A DNA stretch of 34,150 nucleotides, from positions 1 through 34,150 of the forward strand of contig CANQJR010000005.1 in NCBI GenBank assembly GCA_947624275.1, written 5' to 3'. How positions within the stretch are numbered: the stretch's first letter is position 1; each line of letters begins with the position of its first letter. Of the stretch, positions 16,489 to 26,359 are shown in pieces. The position numbers were made by a program, and so were the translations under genes. Below the pieces are notes generated by a model that saw nothing but the letters and a program-made list of their open reading frames with translations, ran no database searches and had not been told where the DNA came from. This DNA is from an uncultured Bacilli bacterium. Lineage in GTDB: Bacteria; Bacillota_I; Bacilli_A; RF39; UBA660.

Positions 16489-17739
16489 CTATTTATTTTT
16501 TAACATCGAAATCGTTTTCATAATGGCCAATTTACCATATGGATAAGCAAGACTTCCCTGTTGATAAGCAATGTATGGCTCACGCAATGGACCGTCACAA
16601 GATAATTCGATTGAAGAACCTTGAACAAAGGCCCCAGCTGCCATGATGACTTGATCATCATATCCTGGCATGTCACTAGGGATTGGCAAAGCTGCACTAT
16701 CAACTGGTGAAGAACTTTGAATTCCTTGACAGTATTTGATTAACATATCGCGATTTCTAAAGATGATGTTTTGGACGATATCAGCTCTTTCTTCGTCATG
16801 TCTTGGCTCCACGTCATAACCCATTTTTTCCATTACCAAGCTGGTCAAGACGGCTGTTTTTAGACTGCTGGCAACGACACTAGGAGCCATGAAAAGGCCT
16901 TGGAGAAAATTCCTATTAGCCCCTAGCGATGGACCTACTTCTCTTCCTTCTCCAGGAAGGGTCAAACGTTCACCAACCAATTCGACTAAATCGCTTCTTC
17001 CCGCTACGTAAGCTCCGTTTTGCGCAATGCCACCACCAAGATTTTTGATCAATGAACCGACCATGATATCGGCACCAACTTTGGTTGGTTCTTCATCACT
17101 GACCATTTCACAATAACAATTGTCGACCATGACGATGACGTCCCGAGAAATATTTTTTATGAAAGCGATGACTTTAGCCACTTTGGCCATCGTCAAACTC
17201 TTACGCGTCGAATATCCTTTAGAGCGTTGAATCTCAATCACTTTGATCTTCTCATTCTCTAACACTTCGCGAATCTTTTCATAATCAAAATCATTATCAA
17301 TTAGATCAATTTGTTCATAATTGATGCCAAAAGAAGCTAGAGAACTAGCATTTTCCTTGATGCCAATGACTTCGTGTAGGGTGTCATAAGGTAAACCACT
17401 GATACTCAAAAGCGTATCTCCTGGTCGCAAAAGAGCAAACAGAGTGACGTTTAAAGCATGCGAACCAGAAATGAACTGATTTCTGACGAGGGCATCTTCA
17501 CTCTCCAAAACTCTAGCAAAAATTTTTTCACAAACATCGCGACCAATATCATTATAACCATATCCAGTCGTCGCATTTAAGTGGACTTCAGACAATTGAT
17601 ATTCATTGAATGCCTTTAAAACTTTTAAACTATTTTTTTCACAAGTCATATCTATTTTTTGATAAATATCCTGTAGTTCTTTTTCACATTCATTGACTAA
17701 ATCATATGCTTCTTTAGTAATTCCATAACTCTCATACAT
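16489..17739 (-). CDS. Methionine gamma-lyase/cystathionine beta-lyase family PLP enzyme (YnbB/'aluminium resistance' family)
   Basis: NATTGYGYNDIGRDVCEKIFA, MVDNCYCEM, GSLIKNLGGGIAQNGAYVAGR; start at 17739 follows a GGAGGTAC SD and overlaps the SDR stop. Confidence 0.88.
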   Translation of the reverse strand: MYESYGITKEAYDLVNECEKELQDIYQKIDMTCEKNSLKVLKAFNEYQLSEVHLNATTGYGYNDIGRDVCEKIFARVLESEDALVRNQFISGSHALNVTLFALLRPGDTLLSISGLPYDTLHEVIGIKENASSLASFGINYEQIDLIDNDFDYEKIREVLENEKIKVIEIQRSKGYSTRKSLTMAKVAKVIAFIKNISRDVIVMVDNCYCEMVSDEEPTKVGADIMVGSLIKNLGGGIAQNGAYVAGRSDLVELVGERLTLPGEGREVGPSLGANRNFLQGLFMAPSVVASSLKTAVLTSLVMEKMGYDVEPRHDEERADIVQNIIFRNRDMLIKYCQGIQSSSPVDSAALPIPSDMPGYDDQVIMAAGAFVQGSSIELSCDGPLREPYIAYQQGSLAYPYGKLAIMKTISMLKNK

Positions 17740-18487
17740 TGCTAGTACCTCCATCGACAACTATTATTTCGCCATTTATATACGAAGCATCATCGCTAGC
17801 CAAAAAAACAGCTACTTTAGCGATTTCTTCTTCTTTTGCAAAACGGCCAAGGAGAATTTTTTCACTCTCACTCGTGACGAATTGTCCATTTAATTCGTCG
17901 TTTAATTTTTTATTTTTTTCAGTCAACACCCAACCAGGAGCAATGGCATTAACCCTGACATATGGAGCAAACTCTTTAGCCATGACCTTCGTCAAAATAT
18001 TGATTCCCGCCTTACTCACATCATATTCAAGCGTTTCAGGAGCATATTTGTCGATGCCATTATTGGATGATATATTTATGATACTACCAGTTTTTGCCTT
18101 TCTCATGTGATGACTCGCTTCTCTACTGACCAAAAAGCTACCGATCATATTAGTGCCCAACACTTCATCAAAAGTTTTCTTACTCTTCTCATCAAAAGAA
18201 CTGGTATTCTCAATGGCGGCGTTGTTGACTAAAACGTCAAGTCTTCCAAAATGTTCAATGATTTCAGCAATCATCTGTTTCACTTCGACGTCATCTTTCA
18301 CATCACATTTAATATTCAAAGCTGTAACGCCATATTTATTTTCTACTTCTATCTTTAAAGTTTCTGCTTCCCTTTGGGAATTATGATAATTGATGACTAC
18401 GTCATAGCCCTTTTTGGCAAATTCCAAGATGCAACTTCGCCCAATTCCACGACTACTTCCCGTCACTAATACTACTTTTCTTTTCAT
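17732..18487 (-). CDS. SDR-family oxidoreductase (FabG-like)
   Basis: VTGSSRGIGRS, NNAA, YDVSKAG motifs; start reset to MKRKVVLVTG. Confidence 0.88.
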   Translation of the reverse strand: MKRKVVLVTGSSRGIGRSCILEFAKKGYDVVINYHNSQREAETLKIEVENKYGVTALNIKCDVKDDVEVKQMIAEIIEHFGRLDVLVNNAAIENTSSFDEKSKKTFDEVLGTNMIGSFLVSREASHHMRKAKTGSIINISSNNGIDKYAPETLEYDVSKAGINILTKVMAKEFAPYVRVNAIAPGWVLTEKNKKLNDELNGQFVTSESEKILLGRFAKEEEIAKVAVFLASDDASYINGEIIVVDGGTSNV

Positions 18488-18502
18488 ACTATTTCCCCTA
18501 AC

Positions 18503-18530
18503 CAAAAAAAGAGCCTTACGCTCTTGATGA
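18503..18530 (-). terminator. Terminator of efp, overlapping its stop codon
   Basis: Minus AAGAGC-gtaag-GCTCTTTTTTT. Confidence 0.75.
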
Positions 18531-19073
18531 ATACTTTCCATCAGCACTAGTCACTAAAATTGTTTCTCCTTCATTGATGAATAATGGCACTTTAACGACC
18601 AAACCGTTTTCCAAAGTAGCATCTTTCATAGCACTACTAGTCGTATTTCCTTTGACTGCTGGTTCAGTAGCCGTAACGACATATTCAATCTTATCAGGAA
18701 GAACAAGACCAATTACTTCACCTTCATACATCGTAATGTATACAGAAATGTTCTCTTTTAAAAATTTGACATCATCACCAATAGATTCCTTTTTCAATTC
18801 TATTTGATCATAAGTCTGCATATTCATGAAATAATAAGTATCACCCTGTGAATATAGATATTGCATTTCTCTTCTATCAATTCGGGCAGCTTCAACTTTG
18901 ACACCAGCATTAAAAGTTGTCTCAATAGTAGTACCATTTTTGACATTTTTCAATTTAGCGCGCACAAAAGCTGAACCTTTACCAGGTTTAACGTGTTGAA
19001 AATCGATGACAGTATAAATATTATTATCAATTTTAATAGTTAAACCATTTTTAAAATCATTAACATTTATCAT
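18516..19073 (-). CDS. efp: Elongation factor P
   Basis: MINVNDFKNGLTIKIDNNIYTVIDFQHVKPGKGSAFVRAKLKN; start reset to the internal Met. Confidence 0.95.
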   Translation of the reverse strand: MINVNDFKNGLTIKIDNNIYTVIDFQHVKPGKGSAFVRAKLKNVKNGTTIETTFNAGVKVEAARIDRREMQYLYSQGDTYYFMNMQTYDQIELKKESIGDDVKFLKENISVYITMYEGEVIGLVLPDKIEYVVTATEPAVKGNTTSSAMKDATLENGLVVKVPLFINEGETILVTSADGKYSSRA

Positions 19074-19146
19074 AAGAGTATCCTTTCTCACTATTATTAA
19101 GATCTTCTAATCAAAATTGTTTTTATCCACGATTAAAAGATATTGT

Positions 19147-19311
19147 CTATTTCTTCTCTTTATGTTGAGTATGTTTTTGACATCTAGGACAATATTTATT
19201 GAGTTCTAAACGCTCTGTCGTATTTTTTACATTTTTTTGTACGCGGTAGTTTTCCTCGTTACATTCAGTACAAACTAAAGTTTTATATTGTCTATTTCCA
19301 ACTTTTGCCAT
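19147..19311 (-). CDS. rpmG: 50S ribosomal protein L33 (Cys-containing form)
   Basis: Translated by hand: [54 protein letters not shown]; 54 aa, absent from the ORF track. Confidence 0.93.
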   Translation of the reverse strand: MAKVGNRQYKTLVCTECNEENYRVQKNVKNTTERLELNKYCPRCQKHTQHKEKK

Positions 19312-19378
19312 AATATCCCTCCTCGTTTTCTATTGGTATTATATCAAATAAATGCCAATTTGCCAAAGGTTTTTTTAT

Positions 19379-21352
19379 TTATTGATACATTTTGAAAAAT
19401 TTTTCACTAATTCGTCTAGTTATGCGATGATTAGCATAGCTCCTTGACGATGATTTACTGTTGACATTAACTATGTTAGGAGAGACGACTGTTATAGTCA
19501 TAACGGGATTCTTATAAGGAGCATAACCGATGAAAGTATTGCTCAAAGTCGGCTTGTCAATAATACCATCACGATTGCTGTCAATAAAGGATTCACTAGT
19601 TCCCGTCTTGCCAGCTGGACTTTGGACAGAACCCATATAATTGCGCCCCAATCCGTAACTCATGACACCGCGAAAACCTTTTTGGATCCTTTTTAAATAT
19701 TTGTTTTCTAAGGTCAATTCATTCAAAATCGTCGGTTCTACATCTCTTCTTTCACCGTCGGCAAAATAAGCTTTTAAGAGATGGGGTTTGAGGCGTTTAC
19801 CATCTGAAGCAATCGTCGTGATGTATTGAGAAAGTTGTAAAGCCGTATAAGTATCATATTGGCCAATCGTATAATTTAGAAGCAAATCGCTCGACTCATC
19901 TTTACCGATATTGCCAGCTGTCTCATTGGGAAGATCAATTTCTGTTTTCACTCCTAGACCATATTGATTGAACATTTGGCGATAAGTAGCAAAAACCCCT
20001 TCTTTTAAATCAAATTTTTTATTATAGCTATAGTTGAATCCTGCGACTTTAAAGGCTGTTTTGAACTGATAGATATTGGAAGAATAAGCTAAAGCATCCA
20101 AATCGTTGATTCGTCCCAACTTACTCCAAGAACATTTAGCCGGTTTAGAATAAATTTTAATGCATGAATCATACATGTATTCACCAATTTTAATTGCTCC
20201 CGTACTATAACCGACTGACATCGAAGCACCTTTGACAATACTTCCAGGCGTCACTGTATCAGTTAAAATATTGGGCGTGTAATCATAAACTTTATATCCC
20301 TTATTATTTTTGACAATTTGTTTTCCACTGATAGTTAGTATTTCCCCGGTATTGGGCTCTTGAATGATGACAAAGGCGTGATCGTAATACTCCGTTGCCC
20401 CATAACTTTGCGCGGCAATCAATTCTTCTTCCAAGATTTTATCAACAGCTTTTTGAAGTTTAATATCGATGGTCAAAACGATATCGTTGCCCTTTTTACC
20501 CTCTTCAATTAAGTTGAGTTTTTTATTGATGATTTCATATTTGGCTTTTTGACCTTTGAGAATAGATTCGTATTGTTTTTCCAAATAACTGGTACCAACG
20601 ATGTCATTCAAACTGTAACCATTGGCCAAATAATAATTCTTTTCTTCTTTACTGATACTGGAAATATTGCCCAAAAGTCCACGAAAAGTATCGCCATATG
20701 GATAGACTCTCTTCCAATTGTATTTGATGTTGAATCCTCCCAAATTCTCATAATTCTCAGCGACATAAGCTATTTCTTTATCCGTTATATTCACATCTTT
20801 AATGACTTTATCTTCATAATAATAGCCTTTATTCATCAAATGATAAATATAGGCAACCATCAAATCTTCCTTCGTCAATTTTTTGATTTCCGCATCACTG
20901 ATGCGTTGACATTTAAGGTCATAGATTTCATCACTACTGAGCTTACGATTTCTATAGTCATCCCATTCTTTTTCAGTAATTTTATCAGACAATTTATTCT
21001 CATCTCTATCGATTAAAAAACTTTTGATGTCATCTTTGGTCAATTGACTATAATCAACCTTTATGTGCTTTACTATTTCATAAGCATATTTTATTTCTTC
21101 AACACTATCTAAATTATTAGGATTGTTATAATAGATCACGGGAATACTTTTATTATCGACTAATAAGTTCATATTGCGATCATAAATTCGCCCTCTAGGC
21201 GTAGAGTTGCCCCAGACGATGTTATAAGTCATATCGCTTAGTTTTTCACTATAATAGTCACCATGTATAACTATTAAAGAGAAAAGTCGCATTAGAATGA
21301 TTGAAAAAGATAATACGATGATGGCTCCTAAAAAATTAATTCTCTTTTCCAT
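19379..21352 (-). CDS. Class B penicillin-binding protein (PBP2-like transpeptidase)
   Basis: RGRIYDRN, SIVK (SxxK), SSN, KTGTSE motifs; N-terminal TM. Confidence 0.93.
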   Translation of the reverse strand: MEKRINFLGAIIVLSFSIILMRLFSLIVIHGDYYSEKLSDMTYNIVWGNSTPRGRIYDRNMNLLVDNKSIPVIYYNNPNNLDSVEEIKYAYEIVKHIKVDYSQLTKDDIKSFLIDRDENKLSDKITEKEWDDYRNRKLSSDEIYDLKCQRISDAEIKKLTKEDLMVAYIYHLMNKGYYYEDKVIKDVNITDKEIAYVAENYENLGGFNIKYNWKRVYPYGDTFRGLLGNISSISKEEKNYYLANGYSLNDIVGTSYLEKQYESILKGQKAKYEIINKKLNLIEEGKKGNDIVLTIDIKLQKAVDKILEEELIAAQSYGATEYYDHAFVIIQEPNTGEILTISGKQIVKNNKGYKVYDYTPNILTDTVTPGSIVKGASMSVGYSTGAIKIGEYMYDSCIKIYSKPAKCSWSKLGRINDLDALAYSSNIYQFKTAFKVAGFNYSYNKKFDLKEGVFATYRQMFNQYGLGVKTEIDLPNETAGNIGKDESSDLLLNYTIGQYDTYTALQLSQYITTIASDGKRLKPHLLKAYFADGERRDVEPTILNELTLENKYLKRIQKGFRGVMSYGLGRNYMGSVQSPAGKTGTSESFIDSNRDGIIDKPTLSNTFIGYAPYKNPVMTITVVSPNIVNVNSKSSSRSYANHRITRRISEKFFKMYQ

Positions 21353-21429
21353 ATTATCACCTATTATTATTTTGGTTAAAAGGAAAGTAATTATTTATAA
21401 AAATAAACATATATTTTACTGGTGATAAA

Positions 21430-21678
21430 ATGGAAGAAATGTTAAAAGAATACGTAAAAAATATTGATGAATACACAATTGACAAATTTGCTAAAAGTCA
21501 TCAAATCGCTCTATCTGATGATGAAATAAAAATAATTTATTTATACATCAAAAATTATTGGTATGAATTTTATAAGGGAAATCCCAAAGATTTATTCGCT
21601 GAATTAAAAGAACAAATTTCAAAAGAGAACTATGAAAAAATAGAAGAATTGTATTATGAATATAAAAAGAAGATTTAA
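21430..21678 (+). CDS. Small YqfT/DUF2624-like protein
   Basis: 82 aa; helical, adjacent to nfo as yqfT is in B. subtilis. Confidence 0.55.
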   Translation: MEEMLKEYVKNIDEYTIDKFAKSHQIALSDDEIKIIYLYIKNYWYEFYKGNPKDLFAELKEQISKENYEKIEELYYEYKKKI

Positions 21679-21700
21679 ATTTTAAATCTTCTTTTCATTT
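21669..21700. terminator. Bidirectional terminator between convergent genes
   Basis: GAAGATTTAAA-T-TTTAAATCTTC perfect 11-bp arms flanked by A and T runs. Confidence 0.75.
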
Positions 21701-22577
21701 AGTCCTCTGAAAGAATTTTATCCTTTAATTGGTCATCAAATTCTCTTTTCCTAATCATGGCAATCTCTTCTCTATAAGGTGGTTTATCACCGACGTATGG
21801 CGTCTCTAAAATTTTGGGAATATCTTTCAATTTGTCATTGTAAATGATCTTTATTAGAGAATCAAAACCGATTGTTCCAAAACCGATGTTTTCATGACGA
21901 TCTTTATGGGCACTGCGCTCATTTTTACTGTCGTTGATATGAATGCATTTGACATATGATAGACCGACGACGCGATCAAACTCTGCCAAGAGATCATCAA
22001 ACTTATTGACGTCATATCCAGCATCATTCAAATGGCATGTATCGAGACAAACACCTATTCTCTCCTTGTTCGAAACGCCATCAATAATTTTTTTTATCTC
22101 CTCGAAGTTGCGACCGATTTCACTACCTTTACCAGCCATCGTCTCCAAAAGGATGGTGACAGAGCTATTAGTTAAAATTTCATTTAAACCCTTAACAATA
22201 TTAGCAATCCCCACTTCTTCACCGAGACCGATATGACTACCTGGATGCAAGACCATCCACTTGACGCCCAACTCAGTACATCTATTTATTTCTTCTTTTA
22301 AAAAGCGCACGGAAAATTTAAACTTATCTTCATCACCATTAGCTAAATTGACAATGTATGGTGCATGAACAACTACTTTACTATAATCAATATCTCTTTC
22401 TTTCATTAAAGCAATGGCTTTATCCGTCAAATCTCTATCTATTGGGGAACGATTAGTATTTTGTGGCGCTCCCGTGTAAAACATAAAGGTATTTGCACCA
22501 TAGCTTAGTGCTTCTTCCAAACTTCCCAACAATTGGCTCTCTTTATTGAACCCGACATGACAACCTATAATTAACAT
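21699..22577 (-). CDS. nfo: Endonuclease IV
   Basis: GCHVGFN, FYTGAPQNT, HPGSHIG, CLDTCHLNDAGYD, HINDSKNERSAHKDRHENIG. Confidence 0.95.
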   Translation of the reverse strand: MLIIGCHVGFNKESQLLGSLEEALSYGANTFMFYTGAPQNTNRSPIDRDLTDKAIALMKERDIDYSKVVVHAPYIVNLANGDEDKFKFSVRFLKEEINRCTELGVKWMVLHPGSHIGLGEEVGIANIVKGLNEILTNSSVTILLETMAGKGSEIGRNFEEIKKIIDGVSNKERIGVCLDTCHLNDAGYDVNKFDDLLAEFDRVVGLSYVKCIHINDSKNERSAHKDRHENIGFGTIGFDSLIKIIYNDKLKDIPKILETPYVGDKPPYREEIAMIRKREFDDQLKDKILSED

Positions 22578-22607
22578 ACGAAACACACCTCACCTAAATT
22601 ATACAAC

Positions 22608-22636
22608 AAAAAAAGATTTAGATAAATCTAAATCTT
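22608..22636 (-). terminator. Terminator of the prepilin-like gene
   Basis: AAAGATTTAGAT-aa-ATCTAAATCTTT with T-run on the minus strand. Confidence 0.7.
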
Positions 22637-22652
22637 TAAAACTGATTAATCC

Positions 22653-23210
22653 TTAAGCAGCTGCTTCAGTTGAACAATTCTTTTCTGGAGTAACCTCAAC
22701 TACTTGTAATTCATCTCCACCAGTGATCTTTTGTGTTTTGATGTTGGTCTTGAAGTCTTGAGTAGCACCTGATTTAATACTTCCTCCACTTGGTAGTATC
22801 TTTGAAGATTCAGTTAATGGCATATGGTATCCAGCAGTATCATAGAATGTGAAATAGTAATCGAAGCTTGATCTTTCAGAATTATAATGAGCTACTACAT
22901 AAGCTTCTGACCACTTACCAAATGGATCTGCTCCACCTTTCTCCAATTCTACACAAGATTCGTCTTCTTCATTAGATACTTTGATGTAGATCAAATCACC
23001 GCTATATACACCTGATCCAAAATCATTATTGTTTACTTTATTAGTTGCACTAGTTATAAATGAATCAATACTATTAGTCATTGTCTTTAGTCTTGATTGT
23101 GTTATATATCTAGTAACACTTGGAATTGCTATTGCCATCAATAGACCTAAGATTACGATAACTGCTAACAATTCGATCAAAGTAAATCCTTTTCTGTTCA
23201 TTTTTTTCAT
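22653..23210 (-). CDS. Type IV pilin-like (prepilin) protein
   Basis: MNRKGFTLIELLAVIVILGLLMAIAIPSVTRYI prepilin peptidase motif and hydrophobic helix. Confidence 0.85.
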   Translation of the reverse strand: MKKMNRKGFTLIELLAVIVILGLLMAIAIPSVTRYITQSRLKTMTNSIDSFITSATNKVNNNDFGSGVYSGDLIYIKVSNEEDESCVELEKGGADPFGKWSEAYVVAHYNSERSSFDYYFTFYDTAGYHMPLTESSKILPSGGSIKSGATQDFKTNIKTQKITGGDELQVVEVTPEKNCSTEAAA

Positions 23211-23311
23211 TTTTATTTTTCCTCCTATCGTATAACTTAATATTATTACAACTTTTTTATTTAGTCAATAAAATTTCTAAAAATATATCATTTTTGTAAA
23301 TCATTTTACAT

Positions 23312-23857
23312 TTATTCAAAACCATATTTAGATAAACTTATATTTTGAAACTTTTCATTGATATTATATATCAAACTGGCATCAGCACCACTTGATTTGA
23401 ACAACTCAAAACGGTCATCATCATTGAGTCTCGAAACTTCAATCAATTCAATTCCACGCCAATCTTTAGCAACACCGCGATCACAACCATCTTTATTAGC
23501 GCATGATACCAAATGGACATAATAAGTATATTTGTTATCCTTTAGAGTTGCGACAACAAATGAAGCTTGTTTGTCATAAAATTCCCCATATGGGCTTTCT
23601 TCAACGTCACTAGTATTTAAATATTGGAGCGTGATTACTACACCCGTTCCAGCAGTTGGAACTGGCAAACTCTTATCAGTCTTCAATTTGCTTTCAACTA
23701 ATGAGACAAACGTCTTAGCATTTTCAATATAATTAGTTTTCTTATTTTTATCGATTAAAGCAATCGTATTGGGAATAGCTATAGTCATTAGTACACCCAA
23801 AATGACCACGACCGCTAATAATTCAATCAACGTAAAACCTTTATCATTCTTCATCAT
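23312..23857 (-). CDS. Type IV pilin-like (prepilin) protein
   Basis: NDKGFTLIELLAVVVILGVLMTIAIPNTIALID. Confidence 0.85.
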   Translation of the reverse strand: MMKNDKGFTLIELLAVVVILGVLMTIAIPNTIALIDKNKKTNYIENAKTFVSLVESKLKTDKSLPVPTAGTGVVITLQYLNTSDVEESPYGEFYDKQASFVVATLKDNKYTYYVHLVSCANKDGCDRGVAKDWRGIELIEVSRLNDDDRFELFKSSGADASLIYNINEKFQNISLSKYGFE

Positions 23858-23910
23858 TACACCTACCCTAAATATAGTATAGCTTTTTTCTTTTTTTTTA
23901 TCAATAAATA

Positions 23911-23940
23911 AAAAAGTAAAGGTTAAACCTTTACTTTTAT
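23911..23940 (-). terminator. Terminator of the 142-aa hypothetical gene
   Basis: AAAGTAAAGGTTtAACCTTTACTTTT. Confidence 0.7.
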
Positions 23941-23944
23941 TTGA

Positions 23945-24373
23945 CTATTTTTGTAACAAATTTAATAAATTTACTTTAAACATATCTTTTTCTGGATTAG
24001 ATTTAGAAATCATGACACCTTTATAAGTACCCAATTCAGCACGATGACCTTCATCCAAGATTCCTTCAGGTGTAATATTGGTCAAGAGAACGATGTTTTT
24101 ATCTTCATAAACCGTGTAGTGCAATTTTATTTCACCATGAACTTTGATAAACAATTCATCAGTTGGCAACTTCAATTCATAATCTTTGGTTTGAGCCTTT
24201 TTGTTGACCGCAACCATCTCACCTAAGAAATTACCATTTCTGATTTCTGGATAATATTCAAATGTCAACTTTTTATAAGCGAGCATGTTATATTTTCGCA
24301 CTGTTCGCTCTTTCTTTCTAAAATCGTTTTCGTTAAGATATTCAAAGATATAAGTCTGTTTCATAATATTCAA
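23945..24373 (-). CDS. Hypothetical protein
   Basis: 142 aa ORF with own terminator; start may be the internal Met of MKQTYIFEY. Confidence 0.6.
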   Translation of the reverse strand: MNIMKQTYIFEYLNENDFRKKERTVRKYNMLAYKKLTFEYYPEIRNGNFLGEMVAVNKKAQTKDYELKLPTDELFIKVHGEIKLHYTVYEDKNIVLLTNITPEGILDEGHRAELGTYKGVMISKSNPEKDMFKVNLLNLLQK

Positions 24374-24499
24374 CCCCTACCCTCTATATAATATATAAAT
24401 TAACCCCTAATTATTCTCTCAATGTGCTGTTATTATAACATAAACATTTCAAAAAGTCAAATATTTTTATAATTTATGGGTATGGATATGAAAAAAGAC

Positions 24500-24760
24500 C
24501 TATTTGGTCTCAACGATCAACTTGATGGCTGTCTTTTCTTCGCCGTCAATAACTATATCGGTAAAAGCGGGAATGCACACGATATTCTTACCACTAGGTG
24601 CAATAAAACCACGAGCAATGGCGATGGCTTTGATGGCCTGATTGACAGCGCCGGCTCCTATCGTTTGGATTTCAATGCTGTCACGTTCCCTAAAAGCATT
24701 GGCCAAAGCTCCAGCCACTGAATTGGGATTTGATTTAGATGATACTTTCAATATTTCCAT
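24500..24760 (-). CDS. spoVS: Stage V sporulation protein S
   Basis: MEILKVSSKSNPNSVAGALANAFRERDSIEIQTIGAGAVNQAIKAIAIARGFIAPSG. Confidence 0.95.
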   Translation of the reverse strand: MEILKVSSKSNPNSVAGALANAFRERDSIEIQTIGAGAVNQAIKAIAIARGFIAPSGKNIVCIPAFTDIVIDGEEKTAIKLIVETK

Positions 24761-24815
24761 AATTTCATTCCTTTCATTAATTTATATGTCAAAGAATGGG
24801 TTTTATGAAAATAAA

Positions 24816-24842
24816 AAAAAGAACTTCATACGAAGTCCTTCT
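24816..24842 (-). terminator. Terminator of the P/A/E/T-rich protein gene
   Basis: GGACTTC-gtat-GAAGTTC-TTTTTTTT on minus. Confidence 0.7.
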
Positions 24843-25591
24843 TAAAACTCTAATGTTTCTACATCGTCGGTAGGTGTAGCTTGTGAAGATGGTTTTTCTT
24901 CAGTTGCTGCTGGTGCAGCTGGTGTTTCAGTTGGAGTTGCTGGAACTGGTTCAGCTGGTGCAACTTCTGGGGTAGCACTTGGCTCAGCTGGAGCAACTGG
25001 TTCAGTTGGAACTTCAACTTTTGGTAATGCTCCCGTATTTTCTAAAGGATCAGCTCCACCATAAGCTTTTCTCTCTTCTTCAACTGGTGTCATATCGACT
25101 TGAGGACTTGCTCCTCCATAAATAGATACTGCACTTCCATCTTCTTTTGGAGGTTCAGTAGTAGTAGGTGCCACTTCCACAGTTGGTACTACCGCTTCAG
25201 GTGCTGGTTCAGCAGGAGTTTCAACTGGAGTAGCGTTTTCCTGAGCAACAGGAGCAGCTTCTACTGGAGCAGGTGTTGGAGCAACTTCAGGTTGAACTGG
25301 TTCTGCTGGAACAGCTTCAGGTGCAGCACTTGGTTCAGTTGGTACCGCTACTGTTTCAGGAGTTGCAACAGGTTCTGTAGGTTGTGTCTCAACGGTAGCA
25401 GTTGGTGCTACAGCTGGAGCAGCCTCTTGAGGAGTCTCCGTTTCAGGTTTGACAGCATCTTCTTTCTTTTTATCTTTCTTTCCACTTAGAATAAATACTA
25501 TTAGTCCAACAACTAATAATACCAAACCAACGGTAATCAATATACCAGGTAATGTTGTGAACCAACTAGCATCAAAGCTCATATATTGCAT
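24842..25591 (-). CDS. Membrane-anchored Pro/Ala/Glu/Thr/Val-rich low-complexity protein
   Basis: Single N-terminal TM (ILITVGLVLLVVGLIVFIL) then a long A-P-E-T repeat-like tail. Confidence 0.75.
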   Translation of the reverse strand: MQYMSFDASWFTTLPGILITVGLVLLVVGLIVFILSGKKDKKKEDAVKPETETPQEAAPAVAPTATVETQPTEPVATPETVAVPTEPSAAPEAVPAEPVQPEVAPTPAPVEAAPVAQENATPVETPAEPAPEAVVPTVEVAPTTTEPPKEDGSAVSIYGGASPQVDMTPVEEERKAYGGADPLENTGALPKVEVPTEPVAPAEPSATPEVAPAEPVPATPTETPAAPAATEEKPSSQATPTDDVETLEF

Positions 25592-25687
25592 AATAATTCA
25601 TCTCCCTCGATATTCCCAATATACATATCTTCATATTCTATTAACAATATATCAAAAATAAAAAACAAATGCAAGCATTTATGAAAA

Positions 25688-26359
25688 TTATATTTTAAAT
25701 TTTCGCCATTCGTCATGATTGGGTAAAGGAACTGTAAATGTCATAATTTCTTTGCTGGTGGGATGGACAAAAGATATCTGATAAGAAAAGAGCATAATCT
25801 GTTTTTTATCTTGGACACCATAGCGCTGATCTCCCAATAGTGGATGCTTTCGCGATGCGAATTGTACTCTGATCTGATGATGCCTTCCCGTCTTTAGAGA
25901 AATGTCTACTAAACTCAAATTGGCTAAAGCGTCATGCTTGACAATTTTATAACTGAGTTCTGCATATTTTCCATTATCGGCATCAGTTATGACACCATTA
26001 TTATTCTCATCTTTACACATGAAATCTTTTAGTACATCTTCGCTTTTCAAAGTGCCATCATCATGAACAATGGCATAATATTTCTTATGGAATTGGTGGT
26101 TCTTTACTTGTTCTGTCAAGCGCGAAGCAGCTTTTGACGTTTTAGCGAAGACCATCACTCCACCAACTGGTCGATCCAAACGATGAACAAGTCCTAAATA
26201 GACATTGCCAGGTTTATGGTATTTTTCTTTTAAATATTTTTTGATCATCGTCAACATATCGATATCTTTAGTGTCATCTGCTTGACTTAAGACATTAACA
26301 GGTTTTACCACTACAATTATATGATTGTCTTCATACAATATTTCCAAATTATTCATCAT
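25688..26359 (-). CDS. RluA-family RNA pseudouridine synthase
   Basis: YLGLVHRLDRPVGGVMVFAKTSKAA (HRLD motif), SLKTGRHHQIRVQFA. Confidence 0.92.
   Translation of the reverse strand: MMNNLEILYEDNHIIVVVKPVNVLSQADDTKDIDMLTMIKKYLKEKYHKPGNVYLGLVHRLDRPVGGVMVFAKTSKAASRLTEQVKNHQFHKKYYAIVHDDGTLKSEDVLKDFMCKDENNNGVITDADNGKYAELSYKIVKHDALANLSLVDISLKTGRHHQIRVQFASRKHPLLGDQRYGVQDKKQIMLFSYQISFVHPTSKEIMTFTVPLPNHDEWRKFKI

Noticed and set aside
20549-21016. 155-aa + strand ORF opposite the PBP gene
   Set aside because: Antisense to a clear PBP2 with all catalytic motifs; no independent coding evidence.
24842-25480. Possible CRISPR or tandem-repeat array (GGTTCAGCTGGAGCAAC-like units)
   Set aside because: Units are degenerate, in-frame and without unique spacers; they encode the P/A/E/T tail.
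25100-25489. 129-aa + strand ORF rich in Cys/Arg/Ser/Trp
   Set aside because: Antisense shadow of the low-complexity P/A/E/T-rich gene; composition is an artefact of the repeat.
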